From positions 1-30,903 of the forward strand of contig BOCB01000014.1 in the NCBI GenBank assembly GCA_026002695.1: a DNA stretch of 30,903 bases, in the 5' to 3' direction. The stretch comes from Synergistales bacterium. GTDB taxonomy: Bacteria; Synergistota; Synergistia; Synergistales; Synergistaceae. Numbering within the stretch: position 1 is the stretch's first letter; each line of letters opens with the position of its first letter. Below the pieces are notes generated by a model, which worked only from the letters and a program-made list of their open reading frames with translations, was not told the origin of the DNA and did no database searches. Position numbers and translations under genes: made by a program. Below, one piece after another: positions 24,187-30,903 of the stretch.

Positions 24187-25569
24187 ATGATAAAGAGAGA
24201 TAAGTGGAGGTTGGCCGTCATAGCGCTCGTAATAATAGCGTCGGCTCTTGTTGTGTTCCCGGTAAGCGAGCGGATAAAACTCGGACTCGACCTTAAAGGC
24301 GGCGCCCACATAGTGCTTAAGGCAAAGGGAACGGAGAGCGCCCCGCTCGACAACGACTCAATCGAGAGGCTTATAGCCGTTCTGCGCAACAGAATAGATC
24401 AATACGGCATAGCGGAGCCGCAGATTCAGCGCGAGGGAAGCGACCGTGTCGCCGTGGATCTCCCCGGCGTCGAGGATCCGGACGCCGCACTCGATCTCAT
24501 AGGGCGCACGGCGGTTCTTGAATTCCGTCAGGTCCTGGGCGCCGGTCCGTCGATGGCTCCGGAGGTCAACAGGAAAAACTACGACAGCGACGCCGACTAT
24601 GACAGAGCGGTCGCCAACGCCGAGAAGATAAACGCTCAGGCGAGGGACGAGACCGCGAAGTTGGAGGAGCGCGCCAAAACCGACAAATCGATAATTGTGG
24701 CGAAGGATGAGAGCGATAATATATATCTGCTGGGACAACTCTACGTCTCCGGCAAGGACTTGGTGGACGCTAAGGTTACGACGGACGAGCTCCAGAAACC
24801 GGCCGTTTCGCTTCGCTTCAACCCGAACGGGGCAAAGGAATTTGAGGACGCGACGGCGGCCAATATCGACAAACAGATAGCCATAGTACTCGACGGAGTG
24901 ATAATATCCGCGCCGGTGGTGCATGCCCGCATAGGCGGCGGCGAAGCGCTCATATCAGGCAATTTCTCGATGGACAGCGCGGTAAGACTGGCGATCATGC
25001 TTCGCGCCGGAGCTTTGCCTGTGGCTGTCGAGGTGCTCGAGAACCGCTCCGTAGGGCCGACGCTCGGCGAGGATTCCATTCGCTCAGGCGTTCGGTCGGG
25101 CCTCATCGGAGGCGCGCTCGTCGTGGTCTTCATGCTCATCTACTACGGATGGCTCGGCATAGCTGCGGACATAGCGCTGGCAACGGCGATGCTGCTTCTG
25201 CTCGCGGTAATGATATTGCTGCGCACGACGCTGACGCTGCCCGGTATCGGAGGTATCATACTCACGATAGGCATGGCGGTTGACGGCAACATACTCATAT
25301 ATGAGCGCATGAAGGAAGAATTCCGGGCGGGCAAGAACATAATGAGCGCGCTTGACGCCGGCTTCCGTAAAGCCCTCATCGTCATACTCGACTCTAACAT
25401 TACGACTCTTATAGCGGCCGCCGTCCTGTTTTACTTCGGCTCAGGCCCGATACGCGGCTTTGCCGTCACGCTCAGCCTCGGCGTTCTCTCGGCGATGTTC
25501 GGCAATCTTGTGGTTACTCGCGCGCTCCTGCAAATAATGCTGCGCAAGCGCGGGAACATAGCCCTCTAA
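24187..25569 (+). CDS. secD: Protein translocase subunit SecD
   Basis: 460-aa RND-type membrane protein that with SecF uses the proton/sodium gradient to help release translocated proteins at the periplasmic face. TM1 is about 8-26, followed by GLDLKGGAHIVLKAKGT; a periplasmic P1 domain follows; VEVLENRSVGPTLGEDSIRSG leads into the five-helix RND bundle (about 300-450), with GGIILTIGMAVDGNILIYER in TM4 containing the conserved Asp. It starts 2 bases after yajC. secF follows after 27 bases. Confidence 0.96.
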   Translation: MIKRDKWRLAVIALVIIASALVVFPVSERIKLGLDLKGGAHIVLKAKGTESAPLDNDSIERLIAVLRNRIDQYGIAEPQIQREGSDRVAVDLPGVEDPDAALDLIGRTAVLEFRQVLGAGPSMAPEVNRKNYDSDADYDRAVANAEKINAQARDETAKLEERAKTDKSIIVAKDESDNIYLLGQLYVSGKDLVDAKVTTDELQKPAVSLRFNPNGAKEFEDATAANIDKQIAIVLDGVIISAPVVHARIGGGEALISGNFSMDSAVRLAIMLRAGALPVAVEVLENRSVGPTLGEDSIRSGVRSGLIGGALVVVFMLIYYGWLGIAADIALATAMLLLLAVMILLRTTLTLPGIGGIILTIGMAVDGNILIYERMKEEFRAGKNIMSALDAGFRKALIVILDSNITTLIAAAVLFYFGSGPIRGFAVTLSLGVLSAMFGNLVVTRALLQIMLRKRGNIAL

Positions 25570-25596
25570 CGGGCGTTCGGCGGAGGGATATGGGAC

Positions 25597-26481
25597 ATGG
25601 CTATTTTCGGCAATAACAAATACCGCGTAAATTTTATGAAATACCGCCTTCTGGCGTTGGGGCTGAGCCTGCTGCTCGCGCTTGCCAGCTTGGTATTGCT
25701 GGGGACTAAGGGCGTCAATTTCAGCGTTGACTTCACGGGCGGCGTCTCCATGCAGGTGGAGTTTCCCGAGACCGTGAACGTGGGGGAGATAAGAACAGCT
25801 CTCTCTGACGCGGGGCAGGGACAGGCCACTATACAGGCTTACGACGACAAGAATATCCTGATACGCTATCAGGACGCGAGCGAGGACACGCGCAAGCAGA
25901 TACTCGAAACACTGCGCGCTAAGTTCGGGGACGCTAAAATTCAGCAGGTAGACACAGTCGGCCCCGTAGTCGGGCAGGAGCTTCGCGTTCAGGCGCTTCA
26001 GGCCGTTTTGTTCGCCATCGTCGGGATACTTATCTATATGGGCTTCCGGTTCAGCTTCCGCTTCGGTGTAGCCACTGTTACCGCGCTTGCCCACGATTCA
26101 ATAATAATGCTCGGCGTCTACAGCCTCACCGGACGCGAAATATCCACATCGTTCATAGCGGCGGTGCTGACCATAATCGGCTACTCCCTCAACGACTCGA
26201 TAGTCGTCTTGGACCGCGTGAGGGAGAACTGGAGCCAGCTTCGCTCGAAGGGCGTCGATGTGCTGATAAACGACTCCATAAACCAAACTCTCTCCCGCAC
26301 GATAAACACGTCGCTTACCACTCTGCTGCCGGTAATCGCGATGTTCCTGCTCGGAGGCGAGGTAATATCGAACCTCGCGTTTGCTTTCCTCGTTGGGATA
26401 GTGGTTGGCACGTACAGTTCGATATTTATAGCGAGCGCGATATTGGTGGAGTGGTACCAGCGCAAGCCGGCGTCAAAGTAA
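25597..26481 (+). CDS. secF: Protein translocase subunit SecF
   Basis: 294-aa partner of SecD. TM1 about 17-37, then the SecF signature SVDFTGGVSMQVEF, a short periplasmic domain, and a five-helix bundle with TIIGYSLNDSIVVLDRVREN (conserved Asp in TM4) and a terminal Gly-rich helix. Length fits the family (~300 aa). GGAGGG at 25582-25587 is 9 bases from the ATG. It lies in the yajC-secD-secF operon; the MATE gene begins 17 bases downstream. Confidence 0.96.
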   Translation: MAIFGNNKYRVNFMKYRLLALGLSLLLALASLVLLGTKGVNFSVDFTGGVSMQVEFPETVNVGEIRTALSDAGQGQATIQAYDDKNILIRYQDASEDTRKQILETLRAKFGDAKIQQVDTVGPVVGQELRVQALQAVLFAIVGILIYMGFRFSFRFGVATVTALAHDSIIMLGVYSLTGREISTSFIAAVLTIIGYSLNDSIVVLDRVRENWSQLRSKGVDVLINDSINQTLSRTINTSLTTLLPVIAMFLLGGEVISNLAFAFLVGIVVGTYSSIFIASAILVEWYQRKPASK

Positions 26482-26498
26482 CAGGCTTCGCGTAAAAT

Positions 26499-27866
26499 AT
26501 GATGAAAAAAGCGGGCGCGGCGTTCACTGAAAATAAGATGGGCGTCATGCCCGTTAATAAATTATTGCTGTCAGTCTCAGTTCCCATTATTGTGTCCATG
26601 CTGGTGCAGTCGCTTTACAATATAGTGGACAGCATCTTTGTGGCGCACTTGGGGGAGGACGCGCTCACCGCCGTTTCACTCGCTTTTCCGATACAGATGC
26701 TGATGATCGGCGTTGCGACGGGCACCGGCGTCGGCATAAATTCCTTTCTTTCGAGAAGCCTTGGAGAAAAAAACTACGACCATGTGAACAAAGCCGCGCT
26801 GAACGGGATATTTTTGTCGTGGGTCAGCAGCGCAGTATTTTGCGTCTTCGGTTTCGTCGGGGTCGAGGCGTTCTTCCGCAGTCAGACCGACATAGAAGCT
26901 ATTCTCAATCTCGGCTGCGATTATCTGTCAATAGTCTGCGTATTTTCGTTCGCCGTTTTCAATCAGGTTACGGCGGAGCGTCTGCTCATATCGACAGGTA
27001 GGACTATATACTCCATGCTCTCTCAAATCTTGGGCGCGCTCACAAATATAATACTCGACCCGATAATGATCTTCGGTTTTCTCGGCTGTCCGGCGATGGG
27101 CGTCAAAGGAGCCGCCATCGCCACGGTAATAGGGCAGACGGCGGCGGTGGGAGCCGCCATATACTTCAATGTCACGAAGAACCCGGAAATAAAGCTGTCG
27201 CCTAAGGGCTTCCGTCCGAGTATCCGCATAATAAAAAATATATACGCTGTCGGGCTGCCCTCAATAATTATGGGCTCGCTCGGTTCGGTGATGACCTACA
27301 TGCTGAACCTTTTGCTCATGTCCTTCACCCCGACCGCAGTCGCCATTTTCGGCGTTTACTTCAAGCTGCAAAGCTTCGTCTTCATGCCGATATTCGGCCT
27401 CAACAACGGCATGGTGCCGATCGTGGCCTATAACTACGGCGCGAAGAAGAAGGCTCGCATAATCGAGACAGTGAAGTTAAGCGTTATGTACGCCGTCCTA
27501 ATCATGCTGCTCGGCACCGCGATATTCGAGATATTCCCGGAGGCGCTGCTCGCGCTCTTCGACGCGAGCGACGATATGTACGCGATAGGCGTCCCCGCTT
27601 TGCGGATAATAAGCACGCACTACTTCTTCGCTGCCTTCTGCATAGTGTCGCTCTCCGTATTCCAAGCCCTCGGCAGCGGCGCCGAGAGCCTCATCGTTGT
27701 GATAGCGAGACAATTTGCGCTTCTTCTGCCGATAGCTTGGTCCCTCTCGCTCAGCGGAGACGTGAACTCAATATGGTGGACGTTCCCGATAACCGAGTTC
27801 GTCACTCTGCTGCTCGCCGCTTTCCTGATGAAGCGTGTGTACGACAGGAAGATACGGACGATGTGA
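26499..27866 (+). CDS. MATE family efflux transporter (MepA-like)
   Basis: 455 aa with 12 hydrophobic segments. The N-terminal ENKMGVMPVNKLLLSVSVP and LVQSLYNIVDSIFVAHLGED are the MepA-type MATE signature (cation-coupled multidrug antiport). A second related repeat half starts near residue 240. It is 17 bases after secF but lacks a strong ribosome site at the first ATG; a start at M2 or at a later Met (MGVMPV) is possible. It is likely read through from the sec operon. Substrate unknown. Confidence 0.92.
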   Translation: MMKKAGAAFTENKMGVMPVNKLLLSVSVPIIVSMLVQSLYNIVDSIFVAHLGEDALTAVSLAFPIQMLMIGVATGTGVGINSFLSRSLGEKNYDHVNKAALNGIFLSWVSSAVFCVFGFVGVEAFFRSQTDIEAILNLGCDYLSIVCVFSFAVFNQVTAERLLISTGRTIYSMLSQILGALTNIILDPIMIFGFLGCPAMGVKGAAIATVIGQTAAVGAAIYFNVTKNPEIKLSPKGFRPSIRIIKNIYAVGLPSIIMGSLGSVMTYMLNLLLMSFTPTAVAIFGVYFKLQSFVFMPIFGLNNGMVPIVAYNYGAKKKARIIETVKLSVMYAVLIMLLGTAIFEIFPEALLALFDASDDMYAIGVPALRIISTHYFFAAFCIVSLSVFQALGSGAESLIVVIARQFALLLPIAWSLSLSGDVNSIWWTFPITEFVTLLLAAFLMKRVYDRKIRTM

Positions 27867-27920
27867 AGAAAGGCCGAAACCTCAAGTCGTAACTTTCGAC
27901 GCATTTGCGGATTTTACGTA

Positions 27921-27948
27921 TTGACAAGGTACAATGAGAACCTAAAAT
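27921..27948 (+). promoter_or_regulatory. Sigma70 promoter of the iron-sulfur/flavin dehydrogenase operon
   Basis: Perfect TTGACA (27921-27926), 16-base spacer, TAAAAT (27943-27948). This is the best -35/-10 pair in the window and unlike the extended -10 sites elsewhere. It implies a leader of about 200 bases before the first gene. Confidence 0.6.
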
Positions 27949-28012
27949 TAAATTCAGCCATTTAGATTTTAAAGAGTTTATGCCTATTTACTTTTGTTTC
28001 ATTTGATTATCG

Positions 28013-28039
28013 TTCGGATTCTCTTACTTGAAGTCCGAA
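28013..28039 (+). promoter_or_regulatory. Inverted repeat in the ~200-base leader of the dehydrogenase operon
   Basis: TTCGGA (28013-28018) and TCCGAA (28034-28039) flank 15 bases. It is a possible leader stem-loop or operator half-site pair between the promoter and the first gene. No known riboswitch fold was recognised. Confidence 0.35.
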
Positions 28040-28157
28040 GCATATTAATAGCGCGCATTTTGATAATTGACCGCAAAAAGTGGGAGGGCATTGCGCCGAT
28101 AAGCATGTCGGCTCTTGTTGAAGGAAGCAATCTTGACGAAATGGGGGTATTTTTGCG

Positions 28158-28493
28158 ATGGATCTCATCAAGAAACATCCTGTACTTACGTTTCAGCACA
28201 AAAAAAAGGTCGAGTTCCTGTTCGACGGCGGATCGATGGAGGGTTACGAGGGCGAGCCGATTGCTATGGCTCTGCACGCGAACGGCGTGAAAATTTACAG
28301 GGTTACTCCGGAACTGAGACAGCCGAGGGGTTTCTTCTGCGCCATAGGCAAATGCAGCAGCTGTTTTATGGTCGTAGACGGCGTTCCGAACGTGAGGACA
28401 TGCATCACTCCTCTCAAGGCCGGAATGAAAGTCGAGACCCAGCGCGGCAAGGGCAAGATAGCCATTCCCACCGAAGCGAGGCGCGGACAATGA
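28158..28493 (+). CDS. [2Fe-2S] subunit of an HcnA/SoxA-type dehydrogenase
   Basis: 111-aa ferredoxin-like subunit. Cluster ligands C61, C66, C69 and C82 (GFFCAIGKCSSC...VRTC) match the Fer2_4 domain found as HcnA or as the N-terminal part of sarcosine oxidase alpha. A preceding EGEPIAMALHANGVK block is also typical. It would pass electrons from the flavin subunits. GGGGG at 28143-28147 is 10 bases from the ATG. It overlaps the next gene as ATGA. It is the first gene of the four-gene unit. Confidence 0.9.
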   Translation: MDLIKKHPVLTFQHKKKVEFLFDGGSMEGYEGEPIAMALHANGVKIYRVTPELRQPRGFFCAIGKCSSCFMVVDGVPNVRTCITPLKAGMKVETQRGKGKIAIPTEARRGQ

Positions 28494-29590
28494 AAGAGCT
28501 GAACACTGATATACTTGTCATAGGCGGGGGAGCGGCCGGACTGTCGGCAGCGGCGGAGGCGGCGTCCTCCGGGGCGAAGGTAACGATAATCGAGAGCGAC
28601 CTCCAGATAGGCGGCCAGCTCATAAAGCAAACCCACAAGTTCTTCGGAAGCAAAGACGAGTACGCGGGCACGAGGGGCTACAAGATCGCCGATATATTGA
28701 AGGCGGAGCTCGACGCGAACAAGGCCAAGATAGACATCCTCACCAGCACGACCGTTACAGGCTACTATATAGAAGACAAGACTTTCACCGCGATGACGGG
28801 CGAGGAATCCTACTTCCGCATCAAGGCGCAGAAAGCAGTCGTCGCGACGGGCGCGCAGGAGCGCCTCATCCCATTCCCCAACAACTACCTTCCCGGAGTA
28901 TACGGCGCGGGCGCCGTCCAGACATTGATGAACGTCTACGGCGTCAAGCCGGGCAATCGCGTGCTGATGATAGGCGCGGGCAACATCGGCCTCATCGTGA
29001 GCTATCAGCTCATTCAGGCCGGAGTGAAGGTCGCGGCCATCGTTGAGGCCCTGCCCAGGGTGGGCGGTTACTGGGTACACGCCGCCAAGGTTCGCAGGCT
29101 CGGCGTCCCGATAAAATTGCAGCACTCCATAAAAGAGGCTCTCGGCGGCGAGTTCGTGGAAGGCGCCGTCATACAGGAACTCGACGATAAATTCCAGCCC
29201 ACAGGCAGCGAGGAGAAGATCGATTGCGATATAATCTGCCTCGCCGTCGGGCTCACTCCCACAACTGAGCTTCTTTCACAGGCTTACTGCGAGATGAGGT
29301 ACGTGCCGCAGCTCTGCGGTTACGTGGCGCTGCGCGACCGCACCATGCGCACGTCGAACCCCGACTTCTGGACGGCCGGCGACAGCAGCGGCATAGAAGA
29401 AGCGAGCGCGGCCATGGTCGAGGGACGCATAGCCGGTCTTTGCGCCGCGAAGAGCATAGGGCTGCCCGTTAAGACGGAGCGCTTCGACGAATACTGGAAG
29501 CGCCTCGATCACCTCCGCGCCGGTGAGGTTGGCGAGAAGATACGCGCCGGTGTGAATAAAGTTCTTCGTGACAGATGGGAGGACAAATAA
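28490..29590 (+). CDS. FAD-dependent oxidoreductase, HcnB-like without BFD tail
   Basis: 366 aa. The N-terminal FAD-binding Rossmann motif is ILVIGGGAAGLSAAAEAA (9-26), with IESDLQIGGQLIKQTHKFFG following. A second dinucleotide motif, VLMIGAGNIGLIVSYQLIQAG, starts near residue 162, and a TAGDSSGIEEASAAM C-terminal FAD block is present, as in the HcnB/opine oxidase subunit A/Pyr_redox_2 group. HcnB-type proteins usually carry a C-terminal BFD [2Fe-2S] domain; here it is missing and is found in the next gene. The frame stays open upstream to 28115, but those residues are a shadow of the [2Fe-2S] gene; the ATG at 28490 in an ATGA overlap is the start. Confidence 0.92.
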   Translation: MKELNTDILVIGGGAAGLSAAAEAASSGAKVTIIESDLQIGGQLIKQTHKFFGSKDEYAGTRGYKIADILKAELDANKAKIDILTSTTVTGYYIEDKTFTAMTGEESYFRIKAQKAVVATGAQERLIPFPNNYLPGVYGAGAVQTLMNVYGVKPGNRVLMIGAGNIGLIVSYQLIQAGVKVAAIVEALPRVGGYWVHAAKVRRLGVPIKLQHSIKEALGGEFVEGAVIQELDDKFQPTGSEEKIDCDIICLAVGLTPTTELLSQAYCEMRYVPQLCGYVALRDRTMRTSNPDFWTAGDSSGIEEASAAMVEGRIAGLCAAKSIGLPVKTERFDEYWKRLDHLRAGEVGEKIRAGVNKVLRDRWEDK

Positions 29591-29592
29591 CC

Positions 29593-30378
29593 ATGAGCTG
29601 CGATAAGGAGAAACTTTTCAACAGCGGCGTATTGACCGACGAGCGCCCGGGCGCCGTCCTCCCGCCCAAGGATCTGTGGGGGGGCAAAAAGGGCGGTCTG
29701 GTGGTTGTCGAGTGTCCGCAGAGGATACCCTGTAACCCCTGTAACACGAGCTGCCCGACCGGCGCGATAAAGACCTTTGCCGACATAAACGACAGACCCG
29801 AGATAGACTACGCCAAGTGTACGGGCTGCGGCCTCTGCGTCGCGGTCTGTCCGGGCTTGGCCTGTTTCGTTATAGACCTCACATTCAGCGCGGACAAGGC
29901 TCTCTTCAAGCTCCCGTATGAGCTTCTGCCGGTACCGGAGAAGGGAGACTCCGTCGAGTGCTTGGACAGAACGGGCGAGGTCGTGGCGAAGGGCGCCGTC
30001 GAGGCCGTAACCGAGCCTAAGAAGGACAGCACCATCGTACTGCACGTATCCGCGCCGAAATCCCTCGTGAACGACATTCGCGCCATAAGGGTTCCCTGTG
30101 ACGAGAAGGAGAATAACGTCATCGTCTGCCGCTGCGAGGAGATAACGCTCGGCGAGATACGCGAGTGGATAGACCGCGGCTACGACACCGTAAACGAGAT
30201 AAAGCGCGCACTGCGCGTCGGTATGGGGCCGTGTCAGGGGAGAGGCTGCTCGGACATCGTTATCCGCGAAATATCCCGCAGGGCAGGCATACCTTTGGAT
30301 GAAGTAGAGCCGGGGACTGTCCGCCCGCCCGTCAAACCTGTCAAGATCGGTCTTCTCGCGACAGGAGGGGAGGAATAA
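29593..30378 (+). CDS. 4Fe-4S ferredoxin fused to a BFD-type [2Fe-2S] domain
   Basis: 261 aa electron-transfer subunit. Residues 41-87 carry two [4Fe-4S] sites: C41/C47/C50/C54 (CNPCNTSCP) and C76/C79/C82/C86 (CTGCGLCVAVCP). A linker domain (about 95-170) leads to a BFD-like [2Fe-2S] site with C179, C181, C214 and C219 (CRCEEITLGEIRE ... GMGPCQGRGC). This supplies the BFD part missing from the HcnB-like neighbour. The ATG at 29593 follows GGGAGG; the frame also opens at 29575 inside the previous gene. The next gene starts 2 bases downstream. Confidence 0.9.
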   Translation: MSCDKEKLFNSGVLTDERPGAVLPPKDLWGGKKGGLVVVECPQRIPCNPCNTSCPTGAIKTFADINDRPEIDYAKCTGCGLCVAVCPGLACFVIDLTFSADKALFKLPYELLPVPEKGDSVECLDRTGEVVAKGAVEAVTEPKKDSTIVLHVSAPKSLVNDIRAIRVPCDEKENNVIVCRCEEITLGEIREWIDRGYDTVNEIKRALRVGMGPCQGRGCSDIVIREISRRAGIPLDEVEPGTVRPPVKPVKIGLLATGGEE

Positions 30379-30380
30379 TC

Positions 30381-30903
30381 ATGGAGTGGAAAAACAAAGC
30401 TGACGTTGTCATCATCGGAGGCGGCATCATCGGCGCGGCAACCGCTTACAACCTCGCCAAGTTCGGCAGGAAGAACGTCGTAGTCCTCGAAAAAGGGACG
30501 GTCTGCTCCGGCTCGACCGGCAGGTGCGGCGCGGGAATAAGGGCTCAGTGGGGCACGGAAATGAACTGCAAGATGGGGCTCGCCGCCCTTGACATCTTCG
30601 AGCGGCTCGACGAGGAGCTCGGCTTCCCTACCGGATTGAATCAGGGCGGCTACCTCCTCGTAGCGTACAGCGAGAAGGAGTTCGAGAACCTCAAAAAGGG
30701 CATGGCCTTACAGAACAGCCTCGGCGTCAAAACGAGGGTTGTATCCCTCGCTGAGGCGAGGGAGATATGCCCGGCGCTCGACGCGAGCGACGCGGTGGGG
30801 CTCACCTATCACGCGCGAGACGGACACGCCGACCCCTTCCTCACCACGTTCGCTTACGTGGAGGCCGGCAAGCGCCTCGGCGTTACATATCACAGGAATA
30901 TAG
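30381..30903 (+). CDS. DadA-family FAD-dependent amine/amino-acid dehydrogenase (HcnC/SoxB-like), partial
   Basis: The first 174 codons are in the window; the gene runs off the right edge. DADVVIIGGG-type FAD motif ADVVIIGGGIIGAATAYNLA (8-27), followed by VVVLEKGTVCSGSTGRCGAGIRAQWG, the FAD/substrate loop of the DAO/DadA family (glycine, sarcosine, D-amino-acid and opine oxidases; HcnC). It is the probable substrate-oxidising subunit of the complex. GGGGAGGAAT lies before the ATG. Substrate cannot be determined from the fragment. Confidence 0.92.
   Translation, partial: MEWKNKADVVIIGGGIIGAATAYNLAKFGRKNVVVLEKGTVCSGSTGRCGAGIRAQWGTEMNCKMGLAALDIFERLDEELGFPTGLNQGGYLLVAYSEKEFENLKKGMALQNSLGVKTRVVSLAEAREICPALDASDAVGLTYHARDGHADPFLTTFAYVEAGKRLGVTYHRNI

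Noticed and set aside
27921..27960. Possible fifth, degenerate copy of the repeat family (AATGAGAACCTAAAATT resembling the left arm)
   Set aside because: Only about 10 scattered bases match and no terminal arm is present.
27867..28157. tRNA or small RNA gene in the gap before the dehydrogenase operon
   Set aside because: No cloverleaf or known RNA motif is visible; only a promoter and a short inverted repeat are supported.
28115..28489. Upstream extension of the FAD oxidoreductase frame
   Set aside because: It overlaps the [2Fe-2S] subunit gene and the residues are low-complexity shadow; the ATGA start at 28490 begins the FAD motif.

Overview
This is a GC-rich, densely packed bacterial chromosome segment with about 26 genes. 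It comes from a diderm, LPS-exporting organism: it carries lptA, lptB, a two-subunit GlyRS and a dnaG-rpoD pair. Heavy use of AUA and AGG codons, the LPS-export genes beside amino-acid-type flavin dehydrogenase genes, and the overall style fit an amino-acid-fermenting anaerobe of the Synergistota type. That placement is inference; nothing in the window proves it.

Layout. 1-5.3 kb: a divergent ATP-type PEP carboxykinase (+), a membrane-anchored lytic transglycosylase (-), then a coupled DHH phosphoesterase / MGDG-synthase-like glycosyltransferase pair (+). 5.3-9.9 kb: a tight minus-strand operon read lptA, lptB, murJ, a 59-aa zinc-ribbon gene, tsaD. 10.0-11.0 kb: bioY coupled to a DUF1284 gene (+). 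11.1-13.3 kb: tmcAL (-) diverging from a 3-methyladenine DNA glycosylase gene (+). 13.3-16.2 kb: glyQ-glyS (-), preceded by a frame-broken small Arg/Tyr/Asp-rich gene that has its own terminator. 17-23.5 kb (+): a hybrid sensor kinase coupled to dnaG, then rpoD, an S4-domain gene (rqcP-like) and ridA. 23.6-27.9 kb (+): yajC-secD-secF and a MATE transporter. 28.1-30.9 kb (+): a four-gene iron-sulfur/flavin dehydrogenase operon resembling HcnABC/opine/sarcosine oxidases, with the HcnB-type chain split over two genes; the last gene runs off the window.

Two features tie the window together. First, a short repeat family with terminal inverted repeats of the form AAGCGCTGATT...AATCAGCGCTT occurs four times: two complete ~105-bp copies that fill convergent gaps, one copy whose interior is replaced by unrelated DNA holding a promoter, and one left-half copy in the 5' leader of yajC-secDF. 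Second, most promoters that can be seen are extended -10 sites (TGN-TATAAT or TGN-TACAAT) with poor -35 boxes. Many starts are non-ATG (TTG for tmcAL, mpg, glyQ and yajC), and tsaD appears to start at CTG in a CTGA overlap with the zinc-ribbon gene. No rRNA, tRNA, CRISPR array, prophage or transposase gene was seen.
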